Source of the DNA: a bacterium
GTDB lineage: Bacteria > Zhuqueibacterota > QNDG01 > JABMRT01
DNA: 51,337 bases
NCBI GenBank assembly: GCA_011046415.1
Contig: DSAP01000185.1
Span: 1 to 51,337, forward strand
Direction: 5' to 3'
Below are positions 35,181 through 43,777 of the stretch, in pieces; positions within the stretch are counted from its first letter, which is position 1, and each line of letters begins with the position of its first letter. The notes under the pieces are model-generated. The model was not told the DNA's origin. It ran no database searches and saw only the letters and a list, made by a program, of their open reading frames with translations. Position numbers and translations under genes: made by a program.

Positions 35181-36184
35181 ATGTCTAAAAATCCCGGAAA
35201 AAAGAAACGTGCCTTACCGGTTTTATTCAGTCCGCCGGTCCTGGCCGTCCTCTTCATCACGACCACGGCCGGCGCACAGAAAGTTTGGATGACGGATCCC
35301 GGAATGATACATGCTTGTGAGGATGAATCCGGATCTCTAGCCTTCAGGGAGGCCGGTCCGGATGAATTTGCCTTCGATACCGGCGTCCTGCGCGGCAGGC
35401 TGCGTGCCGGCGGCAGGCCCGCAGGCCTGACTGCGGTGATCCATGTACCCACCGGACTTTCCGTGGACCGCAGCCACGGCCTGGTCAACCATTACCGCGT
35501 TTTCACCACGGGTGAACGCTACGGCCGCGGCATGCGGGACACGCCGGGAGAGGCGCGCCTGCTTGCGGACGGCGGAGTGGAGGCGCTCTGGCCCGCGACC
35601 GGGGACCGGCCCTTCGAATTGCGGACGTGTTACCGGTGGGCCGGTCCGGCTATCCTCGACATTTGGACCGTCGCGACCGCAAAAGCGGATCTCACGGCAT
35701 TCGAAGTGTTTCTCGCCTCCTATTTTCAGGAGGGTTTCACCCATTCGCTCGTTTATTCCACGACCCCGGAGACAGCAAACAGGGAGAATTCATCGCCGCG
35801 GACAGGATGCTCGGTGACTGGCTCATTTTTCCCCGGGATTCGTCGGTCATCCCCGTGATACGGGACGGCCGCTGGAACCGGCCGCCCAGCCCGATCGGAT
35901 GGACCGTCATGCCGCCGTTTTGCCTTCCGCTCGGAGTCCGCCGCGATCCGATCACCGGCCTGACCGCCCTTTTGATGTCGCCGCCCGAATATTGTTTCGC
36001 CGTGTCCACACCCTACGGGACGGAGAGCCATTATTCCCTCTATCTCTCCCTGTTCGGCCGCGATCTCGGGGCCGGGGAAACCGTCGTCTCGCGATCCCGC
36101 CTGTTGATCGGACTCGGATTATCCGAGGAGGAAATACAAGACGCGTACAGGACCTATGTGGCCGGTTTGGACTCTCACCCCTGA
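35181..36184 (+). CDS. Exported protein of unknown function (frameshifted)
   Basis: A signal peptide (basic start, then LPVLFSPPVLAVLFITTTAGA) precedes a beta-rich protein that I do not recognise. The first frame makes sense up to about residue 195 (FTHSLVYSTTP) and then turns into Arg/Ser-rich noise before a stop near 35858. The next frame takes over from about 35770 (GDSKQGEFIAADRMLGDWLIF) and runs to 36184. The break is at CCCCGGAGAC (about 35763-35772). The repaired protein would be about 334 residues. It follows the aldo/keto reductase by 6 bases and is probably in the same operon. Confidence 0.6.
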
Positions 36185-36200
36185 ATGACACCTGAGAGTC
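36170..36200 (+). terminator. Inverted repeat at the 3' end of the exported-protein gene
   Basis: GACTCTCA (36170-36177) and TGAGAGTC (36193-36200) form a perfect 8-bp stem with a 15-base loop that spans the stop codon. No T-tract follows, so it is at best a weak or factor-dependent terminator or an mRNA-end stabiliser. Confidence 0.35.
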
Positions 36201-36268
36201 ACAAAATATAACACGGAATTCAACACGTCGGTTTTTTCAGGAAAATATTTACCCGAACAAGAGGGTCT

Positions 36269-38125
36269 ATGCCGAACGATCAGATCGTCATCCTTATCGT
36301 GCTGACTGCGACGATGGTCCTGTTCCTGTGGGGACGCTGGCGCCATGATTTGGTGGCCATGGCCGCCCTGATGATTTGCGTGATGTCCGGCATCGTCCCG
36401 GGCAGGGCGGCTTTCTCCGGATTCGGCCATCCGGCCGTGATCACCGTGGCGAGCGTGCTCGTACTCGGTTACGGCCTCCGGATTACCGGCGCGGTGGATG
36501 TACTCGCGCGGCGCCTGCTCCCGGCATCGGCCGGAATTATGCCCGGTATCCTGGCGCTCTGCGGTCTGGCCGGTCTCCTTTCCTGCTTCATGAACAACGT
36601 GGGCGCCCTCGCGCTGCTGATGCCGATCGCCATTCAGATGGCCGGCAAACACGACCTGCCTCCCGGCAAGTTCCTGATGCCGCTCGCCTTCGGTTCGATC
36701 CTGGGCGGCATGACGACGCTGATCGGACCCCCCCCGAACCTGATCGTCTCCGGATTCCGGGCGACCTCCGGGATGGGACATTTCGGAATGTTCGATTTCA
36801 CGCCGGTCGGCCTGTCCGTGGCCGTGATCGGCATTCTCTTCATGGGTCTGATCGGATGGCGGCTGGTTCCCCGGCGAAAACAACACGCCGACGGGGGGTT
36901 TGAATCCGGCGCATACCTCAGCGAAGTCCGGATCGTGGAAGGCAGCCGGGCGGCGGACAAGCGGATCCGGGAGGTTGAACAAATACTCGACGAAGCGGAT
37001 GCGCAGATCATCGCGATGGTGCGAAATGACGTCCGCATACCCGCCCCGAATCCCTCCCGGATCCTCCGGGAGGGAGACATTCTGGTCGTCGAGGTCGAAC
37101 CGGAATCCCTGTCGTCGGTGCTTTCGGATCTGGGAGTGAAACTGGAAGGAGATATGCCCGCCGACGCGGAGGAAACCGACGAAGAAGCCGTAAAAGAAAA
37201 CACGGACAAGGAAAAAAACCAAAACCATTCCCGGGATGAGGACAGGGCGACGGAAAAAACCCAGTCGGACGAGATCACGATCCAGGAACTGGTCGTAACG
37301 CCGAACTCGGCCCTGGCCGGTCGTTCCGCATCGGATATCCAATTACGCACCCTGTATGGCATCAATCTGCTGGCCCTGTCCCGCAAGGGACGGCGCTCGG
37401 TCAGACGACTCAAATCCACTCCGGTCCGTGCCGGCGATGTCTTGCTCATGCAGGGCGCACGGGAGGCGTTGTCCGGTTTTGCCGCCGATTACAGATGCCT
37501 GCCGCTGGCCGCACGCGATATCCGGATTCCGAAAAAGGGGCTGGCGCTCACTGCGGTGCTCATCATGGTCCTCGCGGTCGGCGCGGCCGCACTGGGACTG
37601 CTTCCCGCGGCCGTCTCGTTCACGGCGGGGGTGGTCGTCTTTGTCGCGCTCGGCATCGTCCCGCTGCGCTCCGTCTACACGGCGATCGACTGGCCGGTGA
37701 TCGTCCTGCTCGGCGCGATGCTGCCGGTCGCCGATGCGATGGCGACAACCGGCGCGGCCGACCTGATCGCGCGCTTCCTGATCGAGACCGTCGCGCGTGG
37801 ACACGCCGTCGCCGTGCTGACGCTGCTGCTGGTCATGACCATGTTCCTTTCAGACCTGATGAACAACGCCGCCACGGCCGCCGTGATGTGCCCGATCGCC
37901 CTCGGCGCCGCCCACCGGCTCGGCGTGAACGGAGACGGCTTTCTGATGGCCGTCGCCGTGGGGGCCTCATGCGCCTTCCTGACACCCATCGGCCACCAGA
38001 ACAACACCCTCATCCTCGGCCCGGGCGGTTTCCGCTTCGGCGATTACTGGCGTCTGGGTCTGATTCTGGAGATCATCGTCATTGCGGTCGGCATCCCCAT
38101 GATTCTCCGGATATGGCCGCTCTGA
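36269..38125 (+). CDS. SLC13/DASS-family anion transporter with two TrkA-C domains
   Basis: A 618-residue polytopic protein. Two membrane halves (about residues 1-200 and 425-618) carry the DASS-type sequences CFMNNVGALALLMP, DLMNNAATAAVMCP and TPIGHQNNT, which bind anion and sodium. Between them lie two TrkA-C (RCK_C) domains at about 222-282 and 340-402, joined by a strikingly acidic and lysine-rich linker at about 295-335. This layout is typical of bacterial SLC13 proteins related to sulfate or dicarboxylate uptake. The ion is not predictable. The ATG has GAGGG upstream. It is the first of two tightly spaced genes with the superoxide dismutase. Confidence 0.88.
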   Translation: MPNDQIVILIVLTATMVLFLWGRWRHDLVAMAALMICVMSGIVPGRAAFSGFGHPAVITVASVLVLGYGLRITGAVDVLARRLLPASAGIMPGILALCGLAGLLSCFMNNVGALALLMPIAIQMAGKHDLPPGKFLMPLAFGSILGGMTTLIGPPPNLIVSGFRATSGMGHFGMFDFTPVGLSVAVIGILFMGLIGWRLVPRRKQHADGGFESGAYLSEVRIVEGSRAADKRIREVEQILDEADAQIIAMVRNDVRIPAPNPSRILREGDILVVEVEPESLSSVLSDLGVKLEGDMPADAEETDEEAVKENTDKEKNQNHSRDEDRATEKTQSDEITIQELVVTPNSALAGRSASDIQLRTLYGINLLALSRKGRRSVRRLKSTPVRAGDVLLMQGAREALSGFAADYRCLPLAARDIRIPKKGLALTAVLIMVLAVGAAALGLLPAAVSFTAGVVVFVALGIVPLRSVYTAIDWPVIVLLGAMLPVADAMATTGAADLIARFLIETVARGHAVAVLTLLLVMTMFLSDLMNNAATAAVMCPIALGAAHRLGVNGDGFLMAVAVGASCAFLTPIGHQNNTLILGPGGFRFGDYWRLGLILEIIVIAVGIPMILRIWPL

Positions 38126-38159
38126 CGCTTTTTGTTAAAAACGAACCCCGGGAGGTCTT

Positions 38160-38879
38160 ATGAAAACCACGCATGAAAACGAACATCCGAATCGCCTCAG
38201 CCGCCGTGACTTCCTCGCCGTCTCGACGGGCGCGGCACTTCTGTTATCCACGGACGGATTTCCGGAACAATTGGAAACCGGGCGGGCATATCTCCTCCCG
38301 CCCCTGCCGTATCCCGGCGAAGCCCTCGAACCCGTGATTTCGCAGAGAACCCTCGAATTTCATTTCGGCAGACATCACCGGGGATATGTGGACAACCTGA
38401 ACCGGCTCGTGGCGGGCACGAAGCTCGAAGGATTGTCTCTGAAAGAAATCATCCTGGAAACGGCGGAAAAGGCGGATAAGGCCTCGGTGTTCAACAACGC
38501 AGCGCAGGTCTGGAATCACACATTTTACTGGCACAGCCTGCGTCCGGGAGGCGGGGGCGAACCGCCCGAGGCCCTCAAAGAGAGGATTGAGGCATCCTTC
38601 GGGACCGTGGATGCGTGCAGAAAGGAACTGGCGGCCGCGGCGGCGGCACAGTTCGGAAGCGGCTGGGCCTGGCTGGTTCAGGACGGCGGGAAACTCCGGG
38701 TCACCCGGACCGGAAACGCGGATGTGCCCTTCACCGCCGGGCTGATACCGTTGCTGACGATCGACGTGTGGGAGCATGCCTATTATCTCGATTATCAGAA
38801 CCGGCGCGGCGATTATGTGGAAGCGGTTCTGGATAAGCTGATCAACTGGGATTTCGCGGCGGAGAATCTCGGCGGATAG
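38160..38879 (+). CDS. Fe/Mn superoxide dismutase with Tat signal
   Basis: A 239-residue protein. The N-terminus contains a twin-arginine signal ([16 protein letters not shown], residues 14-29), so it should be exported folded to the periplasm. The SOD domain follows with metal ligands H68 (FHFGRHH), H120 (WNHTFYW), D202 and H206 (DVWEHAYY). The Tyr that gates the active site is visible after HHRG. Whether Fe or Mn is bound cannot be decided. A strong GGAGG lies 4 bases before the ATG, 34 bases after the transporter. Confidence 0.93.
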   Translation: MKTTHENEHPNRLSRRDFLAVSTGAALLLSTDGFPEQLETGRAYLLPPLPYPGEALEPVISQRTLEFHFGRHHRGYVDNLNRLVAGTKLEGLSLKEIILETAEKADKASVFNNAAQVWNHTFYWHSLRPGGGGEPPEALKERIEASFGTVDACRKELAAAAAAQFGSGWAWLVQDGGKLRVTRTGNADVPFTAGLIPLLTIDVWEHAYYLDYQNRRGDYVEAVLDKLINWDFAAENLGG

Positions 38880-38955
38880 GCCAAAGAGATCCGGCAACCT
38901 GTCACGGGATGAGTGGGAACGCCGAGCCCGCCAAACTTAACCGGATCGGCCCGGT

Positions 38956-40203
38956 TCATCCGGCGGCGGACTGGCCGGCCAGCCAGCCGGTCGAAAATGC
39001 GGCCTGCAGGTTGTATCCCCCGGTGTCGGCGTCGACATCCATCACCTCGCCGGCAAAATAGAGCCCCTTCACGATGACGGACTCGAGCGTCCTGGAATGG
39101 ATTTCGTCCAGCGCCACGCCGCCGGCCGTGATGATGGCCTCCTGCCACCCCCGGTGTCCCGTGATCCTGAGCCGGAAACCTTTGAGCCAGAGACGGAGTC
39201 GCTTGCGTTCGTCCGCGGTGATCTGATTGCCCGGCTTGTCCGGATCAATCCGGACGGCATCGAGACAGACCGGAACGACCCGCTGGGGAAGCAGTGATTT
39301 CAGGGTAGATTTCAGGTGTTGTTTTCCGTGCGCCTCGAATTCCCGCAGCAGCCGTGCATCGAATTTCTTCTCATCGAGCGCGGGTTTGAAATCGACGGCG
39401 ATTTCCGGGGTCTTTCCCCCATCGAGCAGATCGACCGCCCGGCGGCTCAGCGTGAGGATGATGGGCCCGGAAAGCCCGAAATGGGTGAAGAGCATCTCCC
39501 CGAATGCTTGTCCGGCCTTTCTTCCGTCACACCAGAGCGAGGCGTTCACGTTGCGCAGACTGATTCCCTGGAGGCGCTGCGCCTGATCACCGTCCGTGAT
39601 CAGCGGAACCAATGCGGGTCGGACGGGGACGAAGGCGTGACCCGCGGCTTTCGCCAGCCGGATCCCGTCGCCGATGGAACCCGTGGCGGGATAGGAAGAT
39701 CCGCCCGCGGCCAGGATGACCGCATCGGCCGGCCACTCGCTTCCGTCCCGGCAGACCACGCCCCCCGCACGGTTGTCCTGCACGACCAGACTCCGGACGG
39801 GGTGTCTCGTGACGATCCGGACTCCGTTTTTTTCCGCGAAATGCGTCAGGGCGGCCACCACATCCCGTGCATCCTGGCTGGCGGGAAAGACCCGGCCTCC
39901 CCGTTCCGTCACGGTCGCCACGCCGAGTGAATCCAGCAAATCGATGAGCTTCTCGCTGAAAAACGCACCGAATGCGGGCTTCAGGAAACGTGCGTTCGGG
40001 CCGAAATGGGAGAGAAATGCCTGAACCGGTGAGATGTTGGTAAGGTTACATCGCCCCTTGCCCGAGATGCGCAGCTTGCGGCCGCAGGCGGGCATTTTTT
40101 CGAGGAGCACGACATCCGCCCCTCTCTGTGCCGCCCGCCCGGCGGCGAGGAGACCGGACGCCCCGCCGCCGACCACGATGATTCTCTTCCCGGAATTCGT
40201 CAT
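38956..40203 (-). CDS. BaiN/HI0933-family NAD(P)/FAD-dependent oxidoreductase
   Basis: A 415-residue flavoprotein. It begins with an FAD-binding Rossmann motif (RIIVVGGGASGLLAAGRAA) and includes KLRISGKGRCNLTN, AAGGSSYPATGSIGDG and, near the C-terminus, AIITAGGVALDEI and YFAGEVMDVDADTGGYNLQAAFSTG, all typical of the family. Members have been annotated as bile-acid reductases or aminoacetone-type oxidases, but the physiological role is generally unknown. The ATG at 40203 follows GGTGAG and gives the family N-terminus; a GTG 4 codons earlier is possible. It starts 23 bases upstream of, and reads away from, the protease gene's end. Confidence 0.9.
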   Translation of the reverse strand: MTNSGKRIIVVGGGASGLLAAGRAAQRGADVVLLEKMPACGRKLRISGKGRCNLTNISPVQAFLSHFGPNARFLKPAFGAFFSEKLIDLLDSLGVATVTERGGRVFPASQDARDVVAALTHFAEKNGVRIVTRHPVRSLVVQDNRAGGVVCRDGSEWPADAVILAAGGSSYPATGSIGDGIRLAKAAGHAFVPVRPALVPLITDGDQAQRLQGISLRNVNASLWCDGRKAGQAFGEMLFTHFGLSGPIILTLSRRAVDLLDGGKTPEIAVDFKPALDEKKFDARLLREFEAHGKQHLKSTLKSLLPQRVVPVCLDAVRIDPDKPGNQITADERKRLRLWLKGFRLRITGHRGWQEAIITAGGVALDEIHSRTLESVIVKGLYFAGEVMDVDADTGGYNLQAAFSTGWLAGQSAAG

Positions 40204-40226
40204 CGATTTTCTCACCGCCGCCTTGC

Positions 40227-41261
40227 TCAGCGGTTTCCGGTCAGCCGGTCGACATCGAAGCCTTCGCGTTCGAGCAGCGTCTTGTGTTTCCGGAGGACTC
40301 CGACGATCGACTCGGCCGGGACCGCGATGCTGAGCCCGTAATTGATGTTTTCCCGATACCGCACATAGACCGGGCCTTCATAGGGCGTCTGTGCATCGTA
40401 ACCGATATCCGTCTCGGGAACGAGGATATTCTCGTTGTCGGAATAACTGGATGTGGCCATGCCCACGATCTCGAAGTTGGGCACACCGTCCCGGATGGCC
40501 AGGATGAGCCCGCCGCTGAATCCGCGGTTAAAGAGCGCATCGACCAGAAAAGGCTGATCTCCCCGCGGGCTGGGACCGCTTACGAGCCCTTTGGTGATGA
40601 CCTGCCGCCCCTTGGGATAACCGGCCAGATAGACGAAAGAACCCCATTCGAGATCGGCTGCCCGCCCGATCGGATAGCCGATGACCGGCACGGGCACTGA
40701 CGGCGGACGGTCGAATGTTTTCACGATCAGTGCCACGTCCGCCTCGTCATCGCGGACCAGAAGCCGCGTGGGGCCGTGCTCCTTCAGGTCGGTGCTCGAG
40801 ATGTCCTGACCTCTCTTGACCGAGACGCACTGGATGTAAAACGGCAATCCGGTCTTCTCGTCGCGAAAATAAGTTTGGGTCGTATCGGGTTTCCTGAAAA
40901 TATGGGCGCAGGAGAGGAGCAGGACCTTCCGCTCTGTGTAGGCCAGGATTGTGGCCGTCCCGCCTACCGTGGTTTGCGAGAAACGGATCTTGTATGCTTT
41001 TTTCAGGCTCTCGGGATCGATCTGCCCGGGCGGCAGGGCATCCGCTTTCGTGAACAGATAATCGTCATATCGGGTCATTGAGAGGATACGGACCACGCTC
41101 CGCGTGATTTCTCCGAGTTCCCCGGATGCGTTCCGGTATGGGAATTCGGTATCATATTTTCCGTCCCGCAGCGTCGGGTAGGCGGCATGGCGGATGGTTC
41201 GTGTGCATGCGGCGAGACACAGCAGGACCGCCGCGATTTCGAAGTATCGAAAAATTCTCAT
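40227..41261 (-). CDS. Trypsin-like serine protease lipoprotein
   Basis: A 344-residue lipoprotein with signal and lipobox LAAC (Cys 19). The protease domain has a plausible triad: H120 in LLSCAHIF, D175 in DEADVALI, and S249 in NRGFSGGLI, matching the S1 (trypsin/DegP-like) pattern. No PDZ domain follows. It should act at the inner leaflet of the outer membrane or in the periplasm. The ATG at 41261 has GAGGA 8 bases upstream; an earlier ATG at 41282 would bury the signal. A neighbour of pbpC, but a functional link is only suggestive. Confidence 0.8.
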   Translation of the reverse strand: MRIFRYFEIAAVLLCLAACTRTIRHAAYPTLRDGKYDTEFPYRNASGELGEITRSVVRILSMTRYDDYLFTKADALPPGQIDPESLKKAYKIRFSQTTVGGTATILAYTERKVLLLSCAHIFRKPDTTQTYFRDEKTGLPFYIQCVSVKRGQDISSTDLKEHGPTRLLVRDDEADVALIVKTFDRPPSVPVPVIGYPIGRAADLEWGSFVYLAGYPKGRQVITKGLVSGPSPRGDQPFLVDALFNRGFSGGLILAIRDGVPNFEIVGMATSSYSDNENILVPETDIGYDAQTPYEGPVYVRYRENINYGLSIAVPAESIVGVLRKHKTLLEREGFDVDRLTGNR

Positions 41262-41345
41262 GGCCGTTTCCTCGATGGACACTTGTCGGAATTTAGATCA
41301 AATCGATCTGATTTAAAAGGATTTTATCCGGATGCAGGAAAAAAA

Positions 41346-43697
41346 TCAGGAACCGCCGGATTCTCTCCGGTACGCGGTAAACCGGATCGTCCGGGAGAAC
41401 CCTTCCGTATCCTGCACGGTGAGGCGGTGAACGCCCGGGAACAGGTCGACCGCGAGTTCATGCCGGTGCCGGGGTTCTCCGATGATGGTGCCGTCCAGAA
41501 TCCAGAAGAGGACGGCATCCGGGTGCTGGTGGCGGGCCTGGAATACGATCCGCTGATGCCGTCCGTCCAGATCACGCGGGATGAGGATGCGAAGGTCGTT
41601 CACCGGATAGATCAGCGCGAGACGATCCGGGTCGTTCGTGACCGGACACCGGTCGGCATGGAGAGGAATCGCGTCCATGCGGCGGCCGGCGCGCCCCAGG
41701 ATATCCCGGGCCTGGGCAGGCACGATGTAGCGGATCGCGCGGACCGTGTCGACCCCCGTCCAGCAGAGCGAACAGACGGATCGCCCCGTCTTCCGGTCGA
41801 GCACATACCGCCGATGAAACCGGCAGACGCCGGCCCGCCATGCGCATACGGGACGCATATCGATCACGGTTCCGGGACAGTATGGGCCGGCCGGATATCC
41901 GCTTTCGGTGCAGCATGGGATTTCGGCCAGGTCATGGAGCGGCTCCTCGAACCAGACCGGTTCGGACGGATCCGTGAGTTGATTGAAGAGCATGAAGAGG
42001 AGGGGCGCCGCCGAATTCGCGCCCCCGATTTCGGCATTTCCCTCTCCGGTAAAATTGCCGGCCCAGACGCCGATCGTCCATTGCCGGTTCACACCGACGG
42101 CCCATCCGTCTTTCTGGCCGTAACTGGTCCCCGTCTTCCAGGCCACCGGCACCCGCCCCCCGAACTGACGCCAGTAATATTCCACACCCGGCCTGGCCAG
42201 CCGGGTCAGGGCGTTCAGGACCAGCCAGGCGGCGCCTTCGCCGCAGATCCGCTCCGGTCCCGGGGTAATGTCATCGTCTCCAAACAAAGTCAGGGGTATC
42301 CGCTTTCCCAGATTGCCGAGCCCGAGGTAGAGTCCGGTCAGTTCCCAGAGGGAGGCTTCCGCCCCGCCGAGGATCAGCGAGAGGCCGTACCCGTCGGCGG
42401 AACGGAACAGGTAATTCAGTCCGTTCTGCTTCAATGCGGCATGAAAATCGTGCAGCCCGTATTCGTTGAGCAGGCGAACGGCCGGGACGTTCAGCGAATG
42501 GAGGAGCATCTCCTCGAGCGTGACCAGGCCGCGGAAGCTTTTCCCGGCATTCTGCGGCGCGAACGTGCCGTAAAAGGTCGGCACATCCTGGATCACGGAC
42601 CGGAGTGTGTACGGACCACGGTCGAGACACAGGGCCGCAAGGAAGGGTTTGAGCAGGCTGCCCGTCGAACGGGGTGCCTGCACCCCGTCGACCTGACCGC
42701 TGTATTGGTCGTCGAAAAAGGATTCCGAACCCACATACGCCCGGACACGACCCGTCCGGGTCTCGACGGCGAGCACGGCCATGTTGAAGATACCCCGTTC
42801 CCGGAGATCCCGCGAGACGGGACGGATCAGGGACTCGACCCGGGCCTGGAGGGCGCGGTCGAGCGTGGTGCGGAGGGATCTTTGGTCGGACAGCCGGGAT
42901 GCGCGGAGTGTCGCGTGCGGCGCGAGGAAGGGCAGGCGGTTGCCGCCTTCGGGCAAAGGCTCGTCCCGGGCGATCATGCAGGACACGGAATCCAGGACGC
43001 CCGTATCGCGGAGCCGTTCCAGCAGGCGGTTACGCCTGATGAGGAGGAGATCGCGTCCCTGATCGAGATTGATCAGGGACGGCGCATTGGGAAGGATGAC
43101 GAAAAGCGCCGACTCGGCCCAGGTCAGTTCCGTGACGGGCCTGCCGTAATAGCGGTAGGATGCCGCCTGGATGCCGACGACATTCCCGCCCATGGGGACA
43201 TTCGAGGTATACATCCGCAGGATTTCGGATTTATTGAAATGGACGGAGAGCCGCAGCGCCGCGGCGGTCTCGCGGATCTTGTTCCACACCGTCCTCGGTT
43301 TGGGGTCGGCGAGCCGGGCCACCTGCATCGTGATCGTACTGCCGCCGCGCACGATCCGTCCTGCGCGGATGTTCGTGATCAAGGCGCCGGCCAGGGCCCG
43401 GATATCCACGCCGGGATGGGAGAAGAAACGCCGGTCTTCCCATTCCCGCAGCGCCCTGAGATACTTGTCGGGAAGCGGCATATCCTCTGCCGGAAACCTG
43501 AGCTGTTCGTCCCGGGGCAGGAAGATTCGAAGGAGATCTCCGTGCCGGTCGAACACGACCGTCGCCGTGTCGCCGCGGAAGGGACAGGCCATCGGCCTCA
43601 ACAGCCAGACCAGACCGGCCAGGAAAAATACGGCCGGCAGGCAAAGCCGGTGGTGACGGGACAGGCGTTTCAGCATCTTTTTAATGATTTTTCGCAT
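41346..43697 (-). CDS. pbpC: Penicillin-binding protein 1C (PbpC)
   Basis: A 783-residue class A PBP. After one membrane helix (about residues 20-34) comes the GT51 glycosyltransferase with EDRRFFSHPGVD (E87) and RGGSTITMQ at 117-125. The transpeptidase follows with S347-K350 in GSLLKP, and KTGTS about 180 residues later. The final 130 residues match the BiPBP_C domain typical of PbpC. PbpC polymerises and may crosslink peptidoglycan. In many bacteria it is paired with a large alpha-2-macroglobulin-like protein (YfhM); that gene is absent here. The ATG has AAAGGG directly upstream. Confidence 0.93.
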   Translation of the reverse strand: MRKIIKKMLKRLSRHHRLCLPAVFFLAGLVWLLRPMACPFRGDTATVVFDRHGDLLRIFLPRDEQLRFPAEDMPLPDKYLRALREWEDRRFFSHPGVDIRALAGALITNIRAGRIVRGGSTITMQVARLADPKPRTVWNKIRETAAALRLSVHFNKSEILRMYTSNVPMGGNVVGIQAASYRYYGRPVTELTWAESALFVILPNAPSLINLDQGRDLLLIRRNRLLERLRDTGVLDSVSCMIARDEPLPEGGNRLPFLAPHATLRASRLSDQRSLRTTLDRALQARVESLIRPVSRDLRERGIFNMAVLAVETRTGRVRAYVGSESFFDDQYSGQVDGVQAPRSTGSLLKPFLAALCLDRGPYTLRSVIQDVPTFYGTFAPQNAGKSFRGLVTLEEMLLHSLNVPAVRLLNEYGLHDFHAALKQNGLNYLFRSADGYGLSLILGGAEASLWELTGLYLGLGNLGKRIPLTLFGDDDITPGPERICGEGAAWLVLNALTRLARPGVEYYWRQFGGRVPVAWKTGTSYGQKDGWAVGVNRQWTIGVWAGNFTGEGNAEIGGANSAAPLLFMLFNQLTDPSEPVWFEEPLHDLAEIPCCTESGYPAGPYCPGTVIDMRPVCAWRAGVCRFHRRYVLDRKTGRSVCSLCWTGVDTVRAIRYIVPAQARDILGRAGRRMDAIPLHADRCPVTNDPDRLALIYPVNDLRILIPRDLDGRHQRIVFQARHQHPDAVLFWILDGTIIGEPRHRHELAVDLFPGVHRLTVQDTEGFSRTIRFTAYRRESGGS

Positions 43698-43777
43698 GGT
43701 CCCTTTTACAGTGATTCAGGGAAAACGGACATTGGTTGTCATTCAAAGGAACCGTGCAAACCGATCCTCGCCCTTTC

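Noticed and set aside
38939-38956. AACCGG/CCGGTT inverted repeat between the dismutase and the flavoprotein as a bidirectional terminator
   Set aside because: The stem is only 6 bp, overlaps the flavoprotein stop and has no T-tract on either side.
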